Origin: Candidatus Nomurabacteria bacterium CG_4_9_14_0_2_um_filter_32_10
GTDB taxonomy: Bacteria; Patescibacteriota; Minisyncoccia; Phycocordibacterales; UBA9973
Direction of reading: 5' to 3'
NCBI GenBank assembly: GCA_002788475.1
Contig: PFRK01000006.1
Coordinates: 1-8,300, forward strand
Length of the DNA: 8,300 nucleotides
This document shows positions 5,797 through 8,300 of the stretch, piece after piece. Every line of letters starts with the position of its first letter. Positions within the stretch are counted from its first letter, which is position 1. The notes below the pieces were generated by a model. That model was not told the DNA's origin. It was given only the letters and a program-made list of their open reading frames with translations, and ran no database searches. The position numbers were made by a program, and so were the translations under genes.

Positions 5797-5841
5797 GAAG
5801 TGATGAAAAAATACGAAGAGGAGTTAAAGAAATTAGTGTAA
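5797..5841 (+). pseudogene. Direct repeat copy B: orphan 3' end of the 71-residue gene
   Basis: It encodes EVMKKYEEELKKLV and a stop, exactly like the end of the gene at 4234-4449, but has no gene body. The four differences from copy A are all third-codon changes that keep the amino acid (GAA/GAG twice, AAA/AAG, GTA/GTG). It is therefore a remnant of a diverged coding copy, not a recent duplication. Upstream homology stops sharply at about this codon. Confidence 0.8.
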
Positions 5842-5851
5842 TTTAACACCA

Positions 5852-5880
5852 TTGTAATTTTTGTTGAAATATGCTAAGAT
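5852..5880 (+). promoter_or_regulatory. Promoter of the AbiE operon
   Basis: TTGTAA (5852-5857), a 17-bp spacer and the extended -10 TGCTAAGAT (5872-5880) predict a start near 5887, inside the left arm of the 5882-5918 inverted repeat. A protein bound there would block transcription. Confidence 0.6.
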
Positions 5881-5881
5881 T

Positions 5882-5918
5882 GTTACTGGAAAGGGGTTTA
5901 AACACCCCTTCCAGTAAC
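5882..5918. promoter_or_regulatory. 37-bp inverted repeat, candidate AbiEi operator
   Basis: Left arm GTTACTGGAAAGGGG (5882-5896) pairs with right arm CCCCTTCCAGTAAC (5905-5918) over 14 bp with one bulged A. The repeat covers the predicted transcription start and ends 3 bp before the ATG of abiEi. AbiEi antitoxins are known to repress their own operon by binding inverted repeats in the promoter, so autoregulation is likely. As RNA, the same hairpin could also hinder translation. No T-run follows, so it is not a terminator. Confidence 0.65.
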
Positions 5919-5921
5919 TAA

Positions 5922-6557
5922 ATGGATAAAATACTAACAAAAGGCGAATATTTAGAGGTCTTATTGAGATCTACAAAAACCATCTTCTCTACAAAAGATG
6001 TAGCTTTGTTATGGAATGAGAACGATAACAAGATTGTTACTGATAGATTAAAGAAGTATGTAAAAGCCGAAAAGTTAGTTAGACCGTATAGAGGATTATA
6101 TGCAAAAGATAAAAATTACGACCGATTTGAATTAGCGACTCGTATCTACACTCCCTCATACATCAGTTTTGAAACTGTCTTAACAAGGGAGGGTGTAAAT
6201 TTTCAATACTACGGAAATATTTTTGTTGCGTCATATGTAAATCGAGAAATCAGCATTGGTGAGCCCGCCTTCATTAAAACTTTGGCGGACAAGCAGAAAA
6301 TCACATTTGTCCGGATGAAAGATTATGTCTTAAGTAACACTGTCGGGATAGAGCATAAAGATGGTTATGCAATTGCGACACGAGAGCGTGCATTTTTGGA
6401 TCGTGTATATGTAAGCAAAGATTATCACTTTGATAATTTATCTAATTTGAATTGGGATAAAGTATTTGAGATTTTGCCCATCTACCACAACAAACGCTTA
6501 GAAAAAAAGATAAAAGAATACTTTAAAAGCTATCAAGATACTCAAATAAACAAATAA
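5922..6557 (+). CDS. abiEi: Type IV toxin-antitoxin antitoxin, AbiEi family
   Basis: The 211-residue protein has the AbiEi layout. An N-terminal winged-helix DNA-binding domain (about 1-62) includes helices with FSTKDVALLW and TDRLKKYVKAEKLVRPYRGLYA; the RGLYA wing at 57-61 is typical. The C-terminal antitoxin domain includes TPSYISFETVLTREGV (77-92) and the ATRERAFLD block (152-160). AbiEi neutralises the nucleotidyltransferase toxin AbiEii without binding it directly (type IV) and represses the operon. Here the promoter and a 37-bp inverted repeat sit immediately upstream. The ATG at 5922 follows the repeat by 3 bp with no ribosome binding site. The toxin gene starts 1 bp after this stop. 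The pair gives abortive infection against phages or stabilises linked DNA. The GC content is clearly higher than in the permease module to the left. Confidence 0.9.
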   Translation: MDKILTKGEYLEVLLRSTKTIFSTKDVALLWNENDNKIVTDRLKKYVKAEKLVRPYRGLYAKDKNYDRFELATRIYTPSYISFETVLTREGVNFQYYGNIFVASYVNREISIGEPAFIKTLADKQKITFVRMKDYVLSNTVGIEHKDGYAIATRERAFLDRVYVSKDYHFDNLSNLNWDKVFEILPIYHNKRLEKKIKEYFKSYQDTQINK

Positions 6558-6558
6558 T

Positions 6559-7254
6559 ATGACATTAGACTACTCAAAACATAAGAATATCTTGTTGCAG
6601 ATTTTGAAAGATATATATTCTGATACCTCTATTGCCCCCTACTTGGGATTTAAAGGCGGGACCGCTGCCATGATGTTTTATGATTTGCCGAGAAATTCAG
6701 TTGATATCGATCTTGATTTGTTAGATGAGAAGAAAGAAAATGAAGTCTTTGAGAAGATAAACAAGATTGTAAGTAATTATGGAAAGATTACAGACTCTTA
6801 TATGCAGAGATTTAACTTGAGAAATGTTATCTCATACGATCCGAAGGCACAGAATATTAAGGTTGAGGTAAATCGCAGACAGTTCGGCTCAAAATATGAA
6901 ATGAAAACATTGTTGGGTATTTCTATGCTCGTCATGGTCCAAGAGGATATGTTTGCTCACAAGTTGATGGCGATGCTTGAGCGAATTGGTAAAACAAGTC
7001 GAGATATTTTCGATGTAGAGTATTTTGCCAAGAATAACTGGCTTATTAATCGAAAGATTGTAGAAGAACGATCTGGTGTTTCTTATAAAGAAGCATTGGA
7101 GAAATGTATTGAAGTGCTTGAAAAGATGGATAACAAGCATATCTTGGATGGTCTTGGTGAGTTATTAACAGATGCCCAAAAGGATTCTGCACGTGCGAAG
7201 TTAAAAGCAGATACCATCTTCATATTGAAAGTGATGCATAGTAGCGAGAAATAA
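6559..7254 (+). CDS. abiEii: Type IV toxin, AbiEii/AbiGii family nucleotidyltransferase
   Basis: The 231-residue protein carries the DNA polymerase beta-like nucleotidyltransferase signature. GGTA is at 33-36 (FKGGTAAMMFYDLPRNSVDIDLD), with metal-binding D49 and D51 and a probable third acidic residue E103 in IKVEVNRR. The conserved later motif HKLMAMLERIGKTSRDIFD has H134, K135, R148, D149 and D152. All expected catalytic residues are present, so the toxin should be active. Related enzymes (MenT) add nucleotides to tRNA 3' ends and stop translation; the target here is not shown by the sequence. The gene lies 1 bp after abiEi, so translation is likely coupled and the antitoxin is made first. 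A minor oddity is a small open frame starting 3 bp after the stop that runs into the copy C fragment. Confidence 0.92.
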   Translation: MTLDYSKHKNILLQILKDIYSDTSIAPYLGFKGGTAAMMFYDLPRNSVDIDLDLLDEKKENEVFEKINKIVSNYGKITDSYMQRFNLRNVISYDPKAQNIKVEVNRRQFGSKYEMKTLLGISMLVMVQEDMFAHKLMAMLERIGKTSRDIFDVEYFAKNNWLINRKIVEERSGVSYKEALEKCIEVLEKMDNKHILDGLGELLTDAQKDSARAKLKADTIFILKVMHSSEK

Positions 7255-7257
7255 TTT

Positions 7258-7398
7258 ATGGTAAACAGCAATCTTACAAATGCAAAAAACCTCACAAGAA
7301 CTGTTTTTGTAAAATTAGCTTTGTGGAAAAATTTTGAATATACCTGTCGGGTGTCCGACACCCGATGGAACGAAGAAGAGTTAAAAAAATTAGTGTAA
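7258..7398 (+). CDS. Small chimeric ORF (46 residues) ending in the copied tail
   Basis: An ATG 3 bp after the abiEii stop opens a 46-codon frame. Its first 37 codons (MVNSNLTNAKNLTRTVFVKL and onward) match nothing I recognise. It then reads through a palindrome and, in frame, into EEELKKLV and the stop shared with the 71-residue gene. It may be a non-functional junction ORF between the AbiE module and the next one. A small co-translated product is possible but not supported beyond the open frame and the operon-like spacing. Confidence 0.25.
   Translation: MVNSNLTNAKNLTRTVFVKLALWKNFEYTCRVSDTRWNEEELKKLV
7347..7365. repeat. GC-rich perfect hairpin at the module junction
   Basis: TCGGGTGT and ACACCCGA form an 8-bp perfect stem around a CCG loop. 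It is far more GC-rich than its surroundings and ends next to the copy C fragment. No T-run follows, so it is not a standard terminator. It resembles a REP-like palindrome or a recombination end; a transposase partner is not present in the window. Confidence 0.6.
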
Positions 7399-7407
7399 AA
7401 ACATGGA
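7370..7407 (+). repeat. Direct repeat copy C: orphan 3' end of the 71-residue gene
   Basis: The sequence matches 4421-4458 at 35 of 38 bases. It covers the last codons (EEELKKLV), the stop, a 4-bp spacer and the ATGGA of the following gene. It ends the AbiE module and precedes the 88-residue membrane protein gene. Confidence 0.75.
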
Positions 7408-7669
7408 CCAAATAGAACAGATAAAAAAGGATATACAGGAAATCAAAGAAAGAAATACTCGAGTAGAGAAAGATAAAGCTTGGGAAACGAGCCTTTCCCG
7501 TAAAATTCTCATCACTATTTTGACTTATATCGTTGTCGTTTTATTTTTCTACTTTGCTGAGCTTCCTAGCCCATTCCTAAATGCAATCGTTCCGACTTTA
7601 GGTTTTGTATTATCAACCGCTTCGATTCCGTTTTTTAAGAAGATTTGGTTGGGTAAAAAATTAAATTAA
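7403..7669 (+). CDS. Small two-helix membrane protein with N-terminal coiled coil
   Basis: The 88-residue protein starts with a charged helix of coiled-coil type (IEQIKKDIQEIKERNTRVEK, 4-23), then DKAWETSLSRK. Two membrane helices follow, at about 34-52 (ILITILTYIVVVLFFYF) and 57-78 (PFLNAIVPTLGFVLSTASIP), and a basic tail. Such proteins, with the NAIVPTLGFVLST stretch, recur in Patescibacteria-type genomes as conserved hypotheticals; I know no function. It is probably a plasma membrane protein with a cytoplasmic coiled coil that may pair with itself or a partner. The ATG lies 4 bp after the stop of copy C, the same spacing as between the 71-residue gene and TspO. No ribosome binding site is visible. 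The methyltransferase gene follows after 15 bp. Confidence 0.75.
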   Translation: MDQIEQIKKDIQEIKERNTRVEKDKAWETSLSRKILITILTYIVVVLFFYFAELPSPFLNAIVPTLGFVLSTASIPFFKKIWLGKKLN

Positions 7670-7678
7670 TGATAGAAT
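7649..7678 (+). promoter_or_regulatory. Possible leaderless promoter of the methyltransferase gene
   Basis: TAGAAT (7673-7678) ends six bases before the ATG at 7685, the same spacing as at the genes starting at 887 and 1892. A weak -35 TTGGGT (7649-7654) lies 18 bp upstream, inside the preceding gene. Confidence 0.4.
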
Positions 7679-7684
7679 GCATTT

Positions 7685-8300
7685 ATGGAGAAGCCCTATT
7701 ACGAAAAGCCAAAATTTAAACTCTATAAAGCAGATTGTTTAGATATTCTCGCTAAACTTCCTGAAAATTCTGTTGATATGGTTTTTGCTGATCCACCTTA
7801 CTTACTTTCAAATGGTGGGTTTTCTGTTCACGCAGGGAAACGTGTAAGTGTAAATAAGGGCGAATGGGATAAAAGTAACGGTTTAAAAAAAGATTTTGAA
7901 TTTCATCTTGAATGGATAAAGACTGTTAAACGTGTTTTAAAACCTAGCGGAACACTTTGGATTAGTGGGACGTATCATTCTATTTACCAATGTGGTTTTG
8001 CACTTCAAGTTGCTGGGTTTCATGTGCTTAATGATATTGCATGGTTTAAACCGAATGCTTCACCAAATTTAAGTTGTCGTTTTTTTACTGCAAGTCATGA
8101 GACACTCGTGTGGGCGAGAAAAGATAAAAAAGCAAAACATATTTTTAACTATGATTTGATGAAAAATGGTACATGGCCAGAAGATGCATTAAAAAAACCT
8201 GGACTTCAAATGAGGTCTGTTTGGTCTTTAGGGACTCCAAAACCAATTGAGAAAAAATTTGGAAAACATCCAACACAAAAACCCGAAGATTTATTAAAAA
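7685..8300 (+). CDS. Adenine-specific DNA methyltransferase, DpnA-like, partial at the window edge
   Basis: 205 codons are visible from the ATG at 7685; the C-terminal third runs off the window. It is a beta-class N6-adenine methyltransferase: the catalytic DPPY motif is early (VFADPPYLLSNGG, residues 34-45) and HPTQKP (195-200) precedes the expected but unseen SAM-binding FxGxG. The central blocks LKPSGTLWISGTYHSIY (85-101), NASPNLSCRFFTASHETLVWAR (124-145) and NYDLMK follow closely what I remember of DpnA, the second methylase of the DpnII system, which modifies GATC and accepts single-stranded DNA. GATC is therefore a reasonable guess for the target. A restriction enzyme or second methylase may lie beyond the right edge. 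The start is supported by a TAGAAT box six bases upstream. With AbiE nearby it makes a defence-type neighbourhood. Confidence 0.9.
   Translation, partial: MEKPYYEKPKFKLYKADCLDILAKLPENSVDMVFADPPYLLSNGGFSVHAGKRVSVNKGEWDKSNGLKKDFEFHLEWIKTVKRVLKPSGTLWISGTYHSIYQCGFALQVAGFHVLNDIAWFKPNASPNLSCRFFTASHETLVWARKDKKAKHIFNYDLMKNGTWPEDALKKPGLQMRSVWSLGTPKPIEKKFGKHPTQKPEDLLK

Larger units (their letters stand above)
5687..5921. other. Intergenic junction between the permease and AbiE modules
   Basis: This gap holds four things in order. First is AT-rich sequence with an imperfect hairpin at 5740-5764 (TAAATTT/AAATTTA arms and AGA/TCT with one bulge). Second is a copy of the last codons of the 71-residue gene (5797-5841). 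Third is the AbiE promoter (5852-5880). Fourth is a 37-bp inverted repeat (5882-5918). The frame of the copied codons stays open upstream to 5743, but without a good start codon. I see no clean terminator for the TspO-permease pair. Confidence 0.6.

Noticed and set aside
5882..5918. The long inverted repeat as a terminator
   Set aside because: No T-tract follows and it lies after a promoter, immediately before a start codon, so an operator role fits better.
6889..7361. Minus-strand open frames opposite abiEii and its 3' flank
   Set aside because: They oppose the conserved toxin motifs, lack start signals and show shadow-like composition.
4405..7407. The three tail copies as a CRISPR-like array
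   Set aside because: The copies are about 1.4-1.6 kb apart with full genes between them, and the repeat is a coding tail, not a palindromic CRISPR repeat.

Overview
The window is AT-rich, tightly packed bacterial DNA. Its small proteins, short TspO, GIY-YIG protein, AbiE pair and two-helix membrane protein, together with the lack of Shine-Dalgarno sites, suggest a Patescibacteria/CPR (Parcubacteria-like) genome. That placement is inference from protein character; no rRNA or other marker gene is present. I saw no tRNA, rRNA or CRISPR array.

Left part (1-3277), housekeeping-like: a DMT/EamA permease on the minus strand, cut by the left edge, is divergent from a pterin-4a-carbinolamine dehydratase. 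An unrecognised acidic protein with a good terminator follows, then a complete M17 leucyl aminopeptidase. Several genes have a -10 box placed so that transcription would start at or next to the start codon (leaderless mRNAs).

Middle (3278-4449): about 330 bp of hairpin-rich non-coding DNA, then a 97-residue hypothetical gene. Next is a GIY-YIG nuclease gene enclosed by a perfect 14-bp inverted repeat (3956-3969 / 4222-4235), then a 71-residue hypothetical protein. The repeat supplies the stop codon of the gene before, the stop of the GIY-YIG gene, and two bases of the next start codon. The unit looks like a roughly 280-bp mobile cassette.

Right part (4450-8300), accessory modules: the 3' end of the 71-residue gene occurs three times, at 4405-4458 (intact gene), 5797-5841 and 7370-7407 (fragments). 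These copies delimit two modules. One is a very AT-rich pair, short TspO plus DMT permease. The other is an AbiEi/AbiEii type IV toxin-antitoxin operon with a 37-bp inverted repeat between its promoter and start codon. After the third copy come a small two-helix membrane protein and a DpnA-like adenine DNA methyltransferase cut by the right edge. The layout looks like a module-exchange hot spot at the 3' end of a small gene, carrying defence functions (AbiE, DNA methylation) and membrane proteins. The repeats are seen directly; the mechanism is inference.
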